The position numbers and the translations under genes were made by a program. From Clostridia bacterium (GTDB lineage Bacteria > Bacillota > Clostridia > Christensenellales > Borkfalkiaceae), in NCBI GenBank assembly GCA_017398825.1, contig JAFQEV010000029.1:1-34191 (forward strand): 34,191 nucleotides of DNA. Direction: 5' to 3'. This document shows, piece after piece, positions 6,209 to 16,730 of the stretch. Each line of letters opens with the position of its first letter. Position 1 is the first letter of the stretch. The notes under the pieces are model-generated. The model made no database searches. It had not been told where the DNA came from and saw only the letters and a list, made by a program, of their open reading frames with translations.

Positions 6209-7342
6209 ATGAAAGTCAAGATTAAAAATCTCGCAAACCGTTGGTTTATAACTGCCTTTTCAGGCATGGCTCAGGGTTTATTTTGCACCTTGATTGCAGG
6301 AACTATCCTCGCTCAGATTGCAGGTTGGATAGGGGATAATTACGTTGGTAAAACGCTGTTATCTATTGCAAACGTGGCAAAGTCGCTCATGGGCGCTGGC
6401 ATCGGTGTTGGCATAGCGTTTGCTCTCACCAAAAACAAACTCTTGGTGTTCTCGTGCGCCGTTGCAGGTATGGTAGGTGCTTTTGCAGATAAGCTCATTA
6501 TCGGTGCGCCTGCTCCTCTTCCGACAATGGAGATAAAAGGAGTTACTTATCAGGTGCTTACGCTCGGTTCTCCCGGTAATCCGATAGGCTCTTACGTCGC
6601 AACGCTTTTAGCACTTGAAATCGTTTCGTTATACGCTGGTAAAACTAAACTCGATATAATTTTAGTTCCTTTAGGAACTATGCTCCTTGCGTTTGCAGGC
6701 GTGTTCGTATCGTGGCCGTTTATCAAGCTCGTTGATTTGTTCGCTAAACTTTTAGTTATCACAATAAACGCAGGCGAGGCGGTTAAAATCTTAGTTGGCA
6801 TTTTGATTGCCGTGGTTATGGGTATACTTCTCACCATGCCCACCTCTTCTGCTGCAATATGGGTAGCGATTGCAACCTCTAACACGGCTGTTGCTAATCC
6901 CGAAGTGTTTGCTATAGCTGGTGGCGCTGCGGTTGCAGGCTGTGCCGCTCATATGGTAGGCTTTGCAGTTACAAGCTATCGTGAAAACGGAGTTGGCGGT
7001 CTTATCTCGCAGGGTATAGGCACGAGCATGCTCCAAATCCCCAACATTATGAAAAAGCCCATAATTATGCTCCCCGAGATTATCTCGAGTGCCGTTGCAG
7101 GTTTAGTTGCCGTACTTTTAAACGTAAGATGTACGGCTGCCGGCGGTGGTATGGGAACGAGCGGTTTAGTTGGCTTGTTCGGTGTTATTGACGCGAACGC
7201 GTTATACGGAATTTCACCCGTACTCACCATTTTAGGAATCGCGCTCTGTTTATTCATTATTCCTGCAGGCGTTTCCCTCTTAGTTTCTGAATTTATGCGC
7301 AAGAAAAACTTGATAGAGTTCGGCGATATGAAACTTGATTAA
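6209..7342 (+). CDS. Orphan PTS EIIC-like membrane protein
   Basis: ATG 6209 is preceded by GGAGGT at 6195-6200, so the longer frame from 6149 is not used. The 377-residue product is almost entirely hydrophobic, with about nine to ten membrane segments and Gly-rich loops (GAGIGVGIAFALTKNKLLVFSC, GGGMGTSGLVGLFG). This matches my memory of the PTS_EIIC_2 group (PF13303), which resembles the sugar channel of phosphotransferase systems. No EIIA, EIIB or sugar enzyme lies next to it, so the transported solute and the energy source are unknown. It is coupled to the phosphoesterase gene upstream. Downstream are sporulation genes, separated by a terminator-like hairpin. Confidence 0.75.
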   Translation: MKVKIKNLANRWFITAFSGMAQGLFCTLIAGTILAQIAGWIGDNYVGKTLLSIANVAKSLMGAGIGVGIAFALTKNKLLVFSCAVAGMVGAFADKLIIGAPAPLPTMEIKGVTYQVLTLGSPGNPIGSYVATLLALEIVSLYAGKTKLDIILVPLGTMLLAFAGVFVSWPFIKLVDLFAKLLVITINAGEAVKILVGILIAVVMGILLTMPTSSAAIWVAIATSNTAVANPEVFAIAGGAAVAGCAAHMVGFAVTSYRENGVGGLISQGIGTSMLQIPNIMKKPIIMLPEIISSAVAGLVAVLLNVRCTAAGGGMGTSGLVGLFGVIDANALYGISPVLTILGIALCLFIIPAGVSLLVSEFMRKKNLIEFGDMKLD

Positions 7343-7354
7343 CATAAAAATAAA

Positions 7355-7388
7355 AGACTTCTCATAAGTATTTATGAGGAGTTTTTTT
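7355..7388 (+). terminator. Terminator-like hairpin containing the yabP ribosome binding site
   Basis: ACTTCTCATAA pairs with TTATGAGGAGT over 11 bp (one G·U) and is followed by seven Ts directly before ATG 7389. The 3' arm contains GAGGAG (7376-7381), the only plausible ribosome binding site for yabP. The same structure can end upstream transcripts and hide the site in any read-through mRNA. Confidence 0.75.
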
Positions 7389-7643
7389 ATGGAAAATTTA
7401 CATCAGCTATCAATAGAAGGAAGAAAGAAAATCTCGGCTACCGAGGCTAAAGAAGTGGTTGCTTTTTCCGATAGGGAAATCCGCCTGCGCTTAAAGGACG
7501 GCTCGATTTTAACCGCACTCGGCGAAGGACTTAAAATTACCGCGTTTGATGAAAAGGACGGGAATTTTATCGCAGTTGGAAACGTTTTATCCGTAAAGTA
7601 CGGAGGTGGCGGAAAAGGCTTTATCAAAAGGGTGCTTAAATAA
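7389..7643 (+). CDS. yabP: Sporulation protein YabP
   Basis: The 84-residue product has the YabP/YqfC pattern: NLHQLSIEGRKKISATEAKEVVAFSDREI, then LKDGSILTALGEGLKI and a C-terminal glycine patch (KYGGGGKGFIKRVL). YabP is needed for sporulation in related bacteria and works with YabQ at the forespore-mother cell boundary. ATG 7389 is chosen over ATG 7374 because GAGGAG sits seven bases before it, and the earlier ATG lies inside the hairpin. The stop overlaps the yabQ start (TAATG). The order yabP-yabQ-divIC is the same as in Bacillus, but the hslR-type gene usually found before them is absent. Confidence 0.9.
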   Translation: MENLHQLSIEGRKKISATEAKEVVAFSDREIRLRLKDGSILTALGEGLKITAFDEKDGNFIAVGNVLSVKYGGGGKGFIKRVLK

Positions 7644-8149
7644 TGTTTATATCAATCGAGCAACCGAGGATAATTTTAGCGTGCCTTTTTATCGGCGTTA
7701 TATTAGGCGTTTATTACGAGCTATTTTTCTTTCTTTCTCTTTTTTTTAAAAAGAGAATTATAAAAGAAATTATAAAATGTTTCGGAGTATTTAGCTTTGC
7801 GCCCATTTTCACGGCATTTTCGCTCGCATTTGAATTTCCAAATTTTAGGTTGTATATGGCGGTGTGCATAGCGCTTGGTGCGATTATGTATAAATTTAGT
7901 TTTCATAAAGCGGTTGCAATTTTTTTATTGAGAGTGTATAATGTAATCAAGATTACATTTTCAAAGATTAAACTTAGGTTAAAAAAGGCAAATGAACGAA
8001 GAAAAGAAAAGGCGAGTGTTCTCCGCGGTATTAAGCGGACTAATAATGCTGGTCACCGTGCTCGTGGCGGTAATAACGTATCAGCTCATAGGTATAATTT
8101 CTCGCAAAAATCAAATAGAAAGGTTAGATGCGGAAATTGCAAGCCTTAA
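7643..8149 (+). CDS. yabQ: Spore cortex protein YabQ
   Basis: The protein starts at the overlapping TAATG with yabP. It has about four membrane segments in the first 105 residues (ACLFIGVILGVYYELFFFL, FGVFSFAPIFTAFSLAF, LYMAVCIALGAIMY, AVAIFLLRVYNVI) and a long basic tail (RRKEKASVLRGIKR…). YabQ is an integral membrane protein needed for spore cortex formation. The last 158 bases overlap divIC in another frame; the tail of about 52 residues is therefore constrained by, or a by-product of, the divIC sequence. A sequencing frameshift near 7990 is possible but not required. Confidence 0.85.
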   Translation: MFISIEQPRIILACLFIGVILGVYYELFFFLSLFFKKRIIKEIIKCFGVFSFAPIFTAFSLAFEFPNFRLYMAVCIALGAIMYKFSFHKAVAIFLLRVYNVIKITFSKIKLRLKKANERRKEKASVLRGIKRTNNAGHRARGGNNVSAHRYNFSQKSNRKVRCGNCKP

Positions 8150-8258
8150 AGAGCAGATTAAAACTGCCGAGTCGGATATTGACGCGTGGAATCTCGAATG
8201 GAAGATTATCGAGCGTGCGAGAGAGCTCGGTTTGTATTTTGAAGAAGAGGAAGAGTAA
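7992..8258 (+). CDS. divIC: Septum formation initiator, DivIC/FtsB family
   Basis: The 88-residue bitopic protein has a short basic cytoplasmic end (MNEEKKRR), one membrane segment (about residues 10-31) and a coiled coil (KNQIERLDAEIASLKEQIKTAE), ending in WKIIERARELGLYFEEEEE. This is the DivIC/FtsB layout; the family joins FtsL and DivIB/FtsQ in the division complex. AAAGG lies just upstream of the ATG. The gene begins inside yabQ, as part of the conserved yabP-yabQ-divIC block. Confidence 0.88.
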   Translation: MNEEKKRRVFSAVLSGLIMLVTVLVAVITYQLIGIISRKNQIERLDAEIASLKEQIKTAESDIDAWNLEWKIIERARELGLYFEEEEE

Positions 8259-8266
8259 TTTCGATT

Positions 8267-9124
8267 ATGACTGCGGTAATTGACGTTGGCAGTAATTCCG
8301 TTCGCCTAATGCTCGTGGGCGGAGGCTCTAAACAAAAGTTTTTAATAACGACGCGCCTTGCCGAAGGTAAAGAGAACGGTGCGCTGAGTATGGTTTCGAT
8401 GGATAGGACGGTCAACGCAGTTGCCGTCTTATTTGATAAAGCGATAAAGAGCGGGGCGGACAAGTTTTACGTTTTTGCAACCGCCGCCGTGAGAAATTCG
8501 GTAAACGGCAACGAGTTTGTAAAGCTGGTAAAACAAAAGACTGGGCTTAGCGTTGACGTTGTTTCCGGTAGCGTTGAGGCGGAACTTGCCCTTTTAGGCG
8601 CGCTAAACGGGGAGGATGGCGGTATTATCGATATCGGCGGAGCAAGTACCGAGATTGCCGTAAAAGAGGGCGGAGCAACCGTTTACGACGTTAGCTATCC
8701 GTTTGGAGCGGTGAGTATTTATTCCGAGTTTGGTAGAGATAGCGATAAAATACGCGAACACCTCTCAACTAACGTAAAAGGCGTTAGGCGCTCGTTTAAA
8801 GGTAAATTTTACGGTGTTGGGGGGACTATTACAACTCTCTCAGCTATAAATTTGGGAATTAAAGAATATTCGGCTGAAAAAATAGGCGAAACGCCACTCA
8901 CGCTTGGGAGTGTGTTAAATATTAAAAACACCCTTTATTCCTTATCTCCCTCGGAAATAAAAACTATATACCCGATTGCATCTTCTCGTGCCGATATAAT
9001 AGCGGGTGGGGCTGAAATTTTGTATTCGGTTATGACTGCTTACGGCATAAGCGAGGTTTATGCGAGTGACGGGGATAATCTTGAAGGCTATCTGGAGTAT
9101 ATAAATGAGAAAAAACAAGATTAA
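8267..9124 (+). CDS. Ppx/GppA-family phosphatase-like protein
   Basis: The 285-residue protein opens with the ASKHA phosphate-1 motif (AVIDVGSNSVRLMLV) and has GGIIDIGGASTEI (phosphate-2) and FYGVGGTITTLSAI. Ppx/GppA enzymes remove phosphate from polyphosphate or pppGpp. It corresponds to the N-terminal catalytic module only; long Ppx proteins carry an extra HD-like domain that is absent here. The start lies eight bases after divIC and has a weak ribosome binding site, suggesting coupling. Its 3' end overlaps the start of the M50 protease by 20 bases. Specificity (polyphosphate or pppGpp) cannot be decided. Confidence 0.85.
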   Translation: MTAVIDVGSNSVRLMLVGGGSKQKFLITTRLAEGKENGALSMVSMDRTVNAVAVLFDKAIKSGADKFYVFATAAVRNSVNGNEFVKLVKQKTGLSVDVVSGSVEAELALLGALNGEDGGIIDIGGASTEIAVKEGGATVYDVSYPFGAVSIYSEFGRDSDKIREHLSTNVKGVRRSFKGKFYGVGGTITTLSAINLGIKEYSAEKIGETPLTLGSVLNIKNTLYSLSPSEIKTIYPIASSRADIIAGGAEILYSVMTAYGISEVYASDGDNLEGYLEYINEKKQD

Positions 9125-10163
9125 ACTACTTATAAATATTTCTCTTGCGCTGGCGTGCTCGGCGCTGTTTATATTGCTACTTTTATCCGTTATCAACGGG
9201 TATAGCGACAGCGTTTTGAAGATTTTAATAAGTGCGGGCGTCGGGCTTATCGCGGTGTATTTGCTAAATTCTATATTGCACGAGCTCGGGCATTTAATCG
9301 TTGGCTTATCGTGCGGTTTAAAGTTTTATTCGATTAAATTTTTATGGTTTTTGGTAAAGGTGGTAAACGGGCGTATAACGTTTAGTTTAGAACGTGCCGT
9401 AGAGCTTGGCTCAACCGTTTTAAGCCCTAACGGAACGGATAAAGTTTTAAATAAATACGTGCTTTCCGCATGCGGAGGCTTGGGAGCGACTTTGGCGCTT
9501 ATGATAGTGCAGGTGGCGGTGTGTTTGGCAAGTAAAAGCCTTATAGCTTATTCCGCGCTTGGAATAACCTTTCCGCTAACGGTATATTTCTTTATGGTAA
9601 ATTTATTGCCGGTGTTTGAAAATTGTGACGGTTATCTCGTTTACAAATATTTATCTGGTGGTAAAGAACGCGCAATTATAGAAAATTATTTTAAAGCAAC
9701 CGCGCTACTTTTTAGCGGTGTTGAGCCGAGTGATTTAGATTCAACTTTGCTTATGCGTTACGATGGCGTTAGGGGCTATTCGGCAAACATAAGATATCTT
9801 AGATATCTTGCCTATGTAAAAAACGATGAAGAACGCGCGTTGAAAGAACTTAGAGAGATAAGCGATTTATCTGAAATTTCCAACCTTAACGATGAGATAT
9901 TCGAGGAACTTTTCTTTAGCGCAATTTTACTAAACGATAAGAAATTTATAAAGGCGAACGAGCAGTCCGCGCTTGCGGTTTTCGAACGTCCCGCAAGACC
10001 TCAAACTTATAGGATACACGCGTCTTATAGAATTTGGAGTGGGGAAAAGGACTGGGCAAAGCTGATACTTAGTAGCGGTATAAAGTTTTGTGACGATTAT
10101 GCTGTTAAGGGCATAGCAAAGAGTGAGAAAAGTTATATGCAACTTATGCTTAAAAACGTTTAA
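9105..10163 (+). CDS. M50-type (site-2 protease-like) membrane metalloprotease
   Basis: The 352-residue protein has two N-terminal membrane segments, the zinc motif HELGH (ILHELGHLIVG, residues 63-67) and a later membrane segment with the partner motif NLLPVFENCDGY, where the Asp would be the third zinc ligand. This is the site-2 protease layout, which cuts substrates within the membrane. The C-terminal 150 residues are soluble and helical, with paired repeats resembling TPR. SpoIVFB belongs to the same superfamily, but this protein differs in size and I cannot assign that role. GGAG precedes ATG 9105, which lies inside the ppx-like gene. The operon ends at the following terminator. Confidence 0.82.
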   Translation: MRKNKIKLLINISLALACSALFILLLLSVINGYSDSVLKILISAGVGLIAVYLLNSILHELGHLIVGLSCGLKFYSIKFLWFLVKVVNGRITFSLERAVELGSTVLSPNGTDKVLNKYVLSACGGLGATLALMIVQVAVCLASKSLIAYSALGITFPLTVYFFMVNLLPVFENCDGYLVYKYLSGGKERAIIENYFKATALLFSGVEPSDLDSTLLMRYDGVRGYSANIRYLRYLAYVKNDEERALKELREISDLSEISNLNDEIFEELFFSAILLNDKKFIKANEQSALAVFERPARPQTYRIHASYRIWSGEKDWAKLILSSGIKFCDDYAVKGIAKSEKSYMQLMLKNV

Positions 10164-10188
10164 AAAAAGGGCAAATCGCCCTTTTTTT
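10162..10188 (+). terminator. Terminator after the M50 protease gene
   Basis: GGGC-AAATC-GCCC with an A-run before it and seven Ts after it, overlapping the stop codon. Confidence 0.85.
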
Positions 10189-10210
10189 ATTTTTGCTAAA
10201 AATTTTGGGT

Positions 10211-10239
10211 AAAAAATGAGTGCTTTGCACTCTTTTTTT
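10211..10239 (+). terminator. Second terminator before gyrB
   Basis: GAGTGC-TTT-GCACTC is a perfect six-pair stem flanked by A6 and T7. Two terminators in series isolate the gyrase operon from upstream transcription. Confidence 0.75.
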
Positions 10240-10260
10240 AAACTTTTTTTTAAAAAACAC

Positions 10261-10289
10261 TTTCTTTTTGCGCGCGCGTATGTTATAAT
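10261..10289 (+). promoter_or_regulatory. gyrB-gyrA promoter with alternating GC spacer
   Basis: A perfect TATAAT (10284-10289) follows a spacer that contains a 15-base alternating pyrimidine-purine run (TGCGCGCGCGTATGT, 10269-10283). The -35 position is weak (TTTCTT, 10261-10266). The predicted start is near 10296. Gyrase promoters are often activated by DNA relaxation; an alternating GC tract here could respond to supercoiling, but that is inference. Confidence 0.6.
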
Positions 10290-10293
10290 TTAC

Positions 10294-10318
10294 TTAACTA
10301 TAGTATTATCATAGTTAA
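10294..10318. promoter_or_regulatory. Palindrome at the gyrB transcription start
   Basis: TTAACTAT (10294-10301) and ATAGTTAA (10311-10318) are perfect 8-bp inverted arms nine bases apart, placed at the predicted +1. It could be a repressor site or a 5' hairpin stabilising the mRNA. Confidence 0.5.
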
Positions 10319-10331
10319 TTTTGAAACTTAA

Positions 10332-12275
<1,944 letters not shown>

Positions 12276-12287
12276 TAGGAGGAAATT

Positions 12288-14831
12288 ATGGCTAAGAAAG
12301 TAATAAGTGAAGAACTTACCGCCGAATTTAAGAAAACCCTGTCGATGACTAAGCTCGTTAACGTTGAGGTTGACTCGGAGCTCCGCCAAAGCTTTATCGA
12401 CTATGCAATGGCAGTTAACCGCTCCCGCGCCATTCCTGACGTTAGGGACGGTTTAAAGCCCGTTCACAGAAGAATCCTTTACTCTATGAATGAAATGGGT
12501 TTAACGCCCGATAAGCCGTTCAAGAAGTGCGCTGCAATCGTAGGTGACGTATTAGGTAAATATCACCCGCATGGTGACAGTTCCGTATACGACGCGCTCG
12601 TTCGTTTAGCGCAAGACTTTTCGATAAATCTTCCTCTTGTTGACGGTCACGGTAACTTTGGTTCTGTCGACGGTGACCCCGCCGCAGCGTATAGGTACAC
12701 CGAGGCGAAGATGAGCAAACTTGCTCTTGAAATGCTCCGTGATATCGATAAAAACACGGTAGATTGCAAAGCAAACTTCGACGATACGAGGAAAGAACCC
12801 GTAGTTTTACCTGCGAGATACCCAAACCTCTTAGTTAACGGTGCTGACGGTATTGCCGTAGGTATGGCAACGAACATTCCTCCTCATAATTTAAGTGACG
12901 TTATCGACGGTGCTATTGCGGTTATTGATAACCCCGATATCTCTATCGACGAGCTTATGGAATACGTTCCCGCTCCCGACTTCCCGACAGGTGGTATTTT
13001 GATGGGTAGGAGCGGAATTAGAAACGCATACCGCACGGGTAGAGGCGGTTACGTTCTCCGTTCTAAGTGCGAGATTGAAGAATACGCAGGCGGAACTAAA
13101 ACGAGAATAGTAGTTACCGAGCTCCCGTACCAAGTAAACAAAGAAAAACTTATTAAAACTATAGTTGAATACGTTACCGATAAAAAGATTGAAGGCATTG
13201 CCGATATTAACGACGAGTCTGACCGTCACGGTATGAGAATTGTAATCGACGTTAAGAAAGATGCAAACCCCCAAGTCGTACTCAATACTTTATATAAGCA
13301 AACTAAATTACAAGTTTCGGACGGTATAATTTTACTTGCCCTCGTTGGCACGGATCCCAAGGTATTAAATCTCAAAGAGATTTTAGTAGAATATCACAAG
13401 CATCAAAGAGACGTAATAACGAGAAGAACGAGGTTCGACCTTGATAAAGCGGAAGAGAGATGTTTAATCGTAGCAGGTCTTGTTAAAGCGCTTTCGGATA
13501 TCGACGCGGTAATTAAGATTATCAAAACGAGTAAAGATAGAGCGGAGGCTGCTGAAAGGCTTATTCGCGAGTTCGATTTAGATGCTGAGGGTAGGCAGGC
13601 AAATGCAATACTCGATATGAGATTGCAAACGCTCACCAACCTTGCCGTATCTAAGCTCCAAGCCGAGCTTGAAGATTTGCATAAGCTCATCGCTGACTAC
13701 AAGGATATTTTGGCAAACGTTTCGAGAGTGGACGCAATAATTAAAGACGATTTAATTTTCATTAAAGAAAAATACGGCAGGGAGAGAAAGACTGAAATTT
13801 CTCATCTTGAAGGTTCTATTGAAGACGAAGAGCTTATTCCGAGAGAGGACGTTGTTATTTCGAGAACTCACTTTGGCTACGTAAAGAGAATTCCCGTTGC
13901 GGAATACAAATCTCAGCACCGTGGTGGTAAGGGTATAACCGGTCACAAGCCCAAGGAAGAAGATTTCGTTACCGATATGTTCATAACTTGCACGCACGAT
14001 CCGTTGTTGTTCTTTACAAGCTATGGTAAGGTATACTCGATTAAGGGCTATGAAATTCCCGAGGCATCGAGAACGTCGCGCGGTAGGGCTATCGTAAATA
14101 TCCTTCAGCTTAGCGAAGGTGAAAAGGTTAACGCAGTAATTCCTCTTAAAGAGGGAACTGACGGTTATATTGCAATGGCAACGAAGAACGGCCTTATTAA
14201 AAAGACGGCGCTTTCCGAGTTTGCAAGCATAAGAAAAACTGGTAAGATAGCAATCAACTTAAACGAGGGTGACGAGCTTATTTCCGTTCAATTCACCTCT
14301 GGTGAGGATCAAATCTTAATCGGTACGGCTAAGGGCAAGTGCATTAAGTTCTACGAGGGCTTAAACGAAAACGGCACTTACGGCTTAAAACCGATAGGTA
14401 GAGATACTCAAGGCGTTAAGGCAATGGATTTAGCTGATGACGACTGCCTCATTGCAATGAGCGTTGTAAAAGAGGGTTGTGACGTATTGACTATTACCTC
14501 TAACGGTTACGGAAAACTTTCCGACGTAGAAGATTACAGGTTGCAAAACCGTGCCGGAAAGGGTGTAAAAGCTGGCTCGTTCAATGAAAAGACGGGTGAC
14601 CTCGTTTGCCTCAAGTTTATCGCTCCTGAAGAAGACGTTATGATGATTTCCGATACCGGCATTATTATGAGAACGCCTGCGAGTGAAATATCCAAGCTTG
14701 GTAGAGATACTCAAGGTGTAATCGTAATGAGGCTCGGAAATGGCAAAGTTTCAACCGTAGCGGTTGTTCCTCACGAGGACGAAGAAGAACTCGAAGAGGG
14801 TGCTGAAACGGCTGAAAACAGCGAAAATTAA
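12288..14831 (+). CDS. gyrA: DNA gyrase subunit A
   Basis: This 847-residue protein is the DNA-cleaving and wrapping subunit. The catalytic tyrosine is Tyr137 in AAAYRYTEA. The quinolone-resistance region reads [17 protein letters not shown], with Ser98 and Asp102 at the positions of E. coli Ser83 and Asp87, so the common resistance changes are absent. The C-terminal domain (about residues 510-830) has six beta-pinwheel repeats and a GyrA box, QHRGGKG (543-549), close to the consensus QRRGGKG; this marks gyrase rather than topoisomerase IV. The tail is acidic ([16 protein letters not shown]). AGGAGG lies six to seven bases before ATG 12288. It is co-transcribed with gyrB, and the operon ends in a strong terminator. 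Confidence 0.95.
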   Translation: MAKKVISEELTAEFKKTLSMTKLVNVEVDSELRQSFIDYAMAVNRSRAIPDVRDGLKPVHRRILYSMNEMGLTPDKPFKKCAAIVGDVLGKYHPHGDSSVYDALVRLAQDFSINLPLVDGHGNFGSVDGDPAAAYRYTEAKMSKLALEMLRDIDKNTVDCKANFDDTRKEPVVLPARYPNLLVNGADGIAVGMATNIPPHNLSDVIDGAIAVIDNPDISIDELMEYVPAPDFPTGGILMGRSGIRNAYRTGRGGYVLRSKCEIEEYAGGTKTRIVVTELPYQVNKEKLIKTIVEYVTDKKIEGIADINDESDRHGMRIVIDVKKDANPQVVLNTLYKQTKLQVSDGIILLALVGTDPKVLNLKEILVEYHKHQRDVITRRTRFDLDKAEERCLIVAGLVKALSDIDAVIKIIKTSKDRAEAAERLIREFDLDAEGRQANAILDMRLQTLTNLAVSKLQAELEDLHKLIADYKDILANVSRVDAIIKDDLIFIKEKYGRERKTEISHLEGSIEDEELIPREDVVISRTHFGYVKRIPVAEYKSQHRGGKGITGHKPKEEDFVTDMFITCTHDPLLFFTSYGKVYSIKGYEIPEASRTSRGRAIVNILQLSEGEKVNAVIPLKEGTDGYIAMATKNGLIKKTALSEFASIRKTGKIAINLNEGDELISVQFTSGEDQILIGTAKGKCIKFYEGLNENGTYGLKPIGRDTQGVKAMDLADDDCLIAMSVVKEGCDVLTITSNGYGKLSDVEDYRLQNRAGKGVKAGSFNEKTGDLVCLKFIAPEEDVMMISDTGIIMRTPASEISKLGRDTQGVIVMRLGNGKVSTVAVVPHEDEEELEEGAETAENSEN

Positions 14832-14842
14832 GCTGAATAATT

Positions 14843-14877
14843 AAAATATCCACGGAAAGTTCCGTGGATATTTTTTT
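14843..14877 (+). terminator. Terminator of the gyrB-gyrA operon
   Basis: TATCCACGGAA pairs with TTCCGTGGATA and is followed by seven Ts. Confidence 0.9.
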
Positions 14878-14880
14878 CGT

Positions 14881-14912
14881 AAAAACCCCCGCGTTCAAGC
14901 GAATGCGGGGGC
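14881..14912 (-). terminator. Terminator of the zinc-ribbon membrane protein gene
   Basis: On the - strand, CCCCCGC / GCGGGGG with a 12-base loop is followed by TTTTT. It stands back to back with the gyrA terminator. Confidence 0.85.
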
Positions 14913-14917
14913 TAATT

Positions 14918-16459
14918 TTATTCAATAAAACTAATTTTTTCTTTTTTGTAGGGAAGGCAAGCTAAAACGATTGCAAATAATAACATTATTATAGGTCCTG
15001 CCGTTAACGAAAGCTTAATACTCGGTAGATAAAAGTTGAGCATATTGTTTGTAGTTCTTAGGAATATTGTGTTTAGAATAAACGCAATCGCGGTAAACAC
15101 AAGAGTTATAATTTTATTATTCATATATGAAATTTTATCAGATTTGCCAGTCATAAAATATTTAAGATTATCAATAAGAAGACCTGTTGCCGATAGTAGA
15201 GCGCAGATAAAGAATAATGTTGTAAAGGCAAATAACGTATATACTCCGTTAACTGTTTTTGATAAAAATACCGTTCCTACTACGTTAGCGATACTATTGT
15301 TTGCCTCGCCGTTTTTAACCTCGCGTGTGGTATAGGATTCAAAAATTTGAGTCATTGATTCAAACAAGTCTTTTTTTGCCGTTATATTAAGCTCTTTAAT
15401 TTTATCAATATACTCAAGGTTTTCTTCGTTTATTTGGAAAAACTGTTCGTAAATGGTGTTTTCAAATTTAGTAGTTACGCTTCTTTTATCACCATTGTCA
15501 AAATTTGCCGTGACCTTAGCTGAAAAAGCAGAAGAAAAGGTTAGTGGAATAACTAAAATTGCAACTATCGTTGATATTGAGCGAATAACTAAATTTTTAG
15601 TGTTATATTTTGCTCCGCCTATAAAATTAAGAATAATTATACTTATAAAGCAAACGCCGAAGGTTATTAGCGTAGTAAGAGCGCCACCTCCAACCTTTGC
15701 AAGTCGCTCGGTGTTTACGTTGAGTGCTGTTAAAGCGATAGCTAAGGCTAACGTTACGAGAATTAGCGAATAGATAGAGGATAGGTTTCTATTAGTTTTT
15801 AATACTCCAAGATTAGCAAGCAGTTTAATTACGGCAAAAATAAAGGTAATTGCGCAGACGATTAGATATCCTAAAGATAATATTCCGTTAATTACAATAG
15901 ACGGAGTTGTTTCAAAATCTTCAGACCTTGAAAGAACTCTTGCTGTAAGCTTAGCATATTTTGTAAAAATGCGATTTCCTTCGGCAGTGAGCTCTCCATC
16001 TTCATCAAGAGTATCTCTTAACTCTTTTCCAAGTTCTTCACATTGATAATATAAATCGCTATCTAACAAATCCTCCGAGGTTTCTGAGTAGAAGGAGTCA
16101 AACATATACGTGATATTATCAATAGCGTTCAAAGGTACGGAAATTTTTTCATCGTAGAGCTCTGTCTCAATTTTGCAAATGGGTAAGAACGCCATTATAA
16201 ACATAACGAGTGAAAGCGAAGAAAGAATTATAAGTTTAATAAAATCCGTTATTGCACGTTTGTTTTTTGGCGTTTTAACGGTTGAATTATCAAAGTTGTT
16301 TTCCGCAAACGTTAGGTTTTCTTGAATAGGTTGTGTTTTATCACAATCGGGTTGTGCTACTGTCTGGGTTGTTACTTGTTGCTGTTTATAACCGCACGCC
16401 GAACAAAATTTAGCCTCGTCAACTAAAGTAGCACCGCAGTTTATACAAAATTTACTCAT
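14918..16459 (-). CDS. Zinc-ribbon multi-pass membrane protein of unknown function
   Basis: The first 25 residues form a zinc ribbon (MSKFCINCGATL…KFCSACG; Cys5, 8, 19, 22), followed by a Gln/Thr-rich linker of about 45 residues. The rest has about eight membrane segments, starting near residue 73, with a hydrophilic extracytoplasmic loop at about 105-185 rich in Asp and Glu and a second at about 315-395. Zinc-ribbon plus membrane proteins are common in Clostridia, but I know no function for this one. AAGGAG lies nine bases before the ATG, and a TTGACT/TATAAT promoter stands upstream. It forms a single-gene unit convergent with gyrA and divergent from structured element B. Confidence 0.82.
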   Translation of the reverse strand: MSKFCINCGATLVDEAKFCSACGYKQQQVTTQTVAQPDCDKTQPIQENLTFAENNFDNSTVKTPKNKRAITDFIKLIILSSLSLVMFIMAFLPICKIETELYDEKISVPLNAIDNITYMFDSFYSETSEDLLDSDLYYQCEELGKELRDTLDEDGELTAEGNRIFTKYAKLTARVLSRSEDFETTPSIVINGILSLGYLIVCAITFIFAVIKLLANLGVLKTNRNLSSIYSLILVTLALAIALTALNVNTERLAKVGGGALTTLITFGVCFISIIILNFIGGAKYNTKNLVIRSISTIVAILVIPLTFSSAFSAKVTANFDNGDKRSVTTKFENTIYEQFFQINEENLEYIDKIKELNITAKKDLFESMTQIFESYTTREVKNGEANNSIANVVGTVFLSKTVNGVYTLFAFTTLFFICALLSATGLLIDNLKYFMTGKSDKISYMNNKIITLVFTAIAFILNTIFLRTTNNMLNFYLPSIKLSLTAGPIIMLLFAIVLACLPYKKEKISFIE

Positions 16460-16490
16460 TCGTACGTCTCCTTATATAAAATTATATAAG

Positions 16491-16519
16491 ATTATAATCT
16501 ATTTTAGGTTAAAAGTCAA
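16491..16519 (-). promoter_or_regulatory. Promoter of the zinc-ribbon membrane protein gene
   Basis: On the - strand, TTGACT (16519-16514) and TATAAT (16496-16491) are exactly 17 bp apart. Confidence 0.78.
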
Positions 16520-16539
16520 TAATATTAAATAGGTTAAGG

Positions 16540-16545
16540 TATACT
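16540..16545 (+). promoter_or_regulatory. Possible promoter -10 for element B and the XRE gene
   Basis: TATACT at 16540-16545 would place the transcript start near 16552, just before structured element B. The -35 (about CAATAA/TCAATA) is weak. Confidence 0.4.
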
Positions 16546-16564
16546 TTTCGTGTTACGGAGACGC

Positions 16565-16691
16565 TTGTTTGATTTTATAAATGCCGTTATGCTTCGTTTA
16601 CTGACGTTGTTGTGGATTTCGATGACCACCAAGGTCAATCTCACCCCACGCCTCGCCGAGCCTTGCCTAACTCGTTTCTAAAAGCAAACAA
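16565..16691 (+). ncRNA. Candidate structured RNA element, copy B
   Basis: A closing stem pairs TTGTTTG-A-TTTTA (16565-16577) with TAAAA-G-CAAACAA (16679-16691): twelve pairs around one A·G mismatch. Its sequence is unrelated to the stem of copy A but has the same architecture. Inside lie TTTACTG (16597-16603), a GACC-ACCAA-GGTC hairpin (16624-16636) followed by AAT, GTGG/CCAC flanking it, and TCGCCGAGCCTT (16653-16664), all matching copy A in order. The element forms most of the roughly 180-nt leader of the XRE gene, with the ATG 40 bases after the stem. The pairings were found by eye. Confidence 0.55.
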
Positions 16692-16730
16692 CACAACGTT
16701 ATTCTGTATCGCGTAAAATTCGGAGATGCA

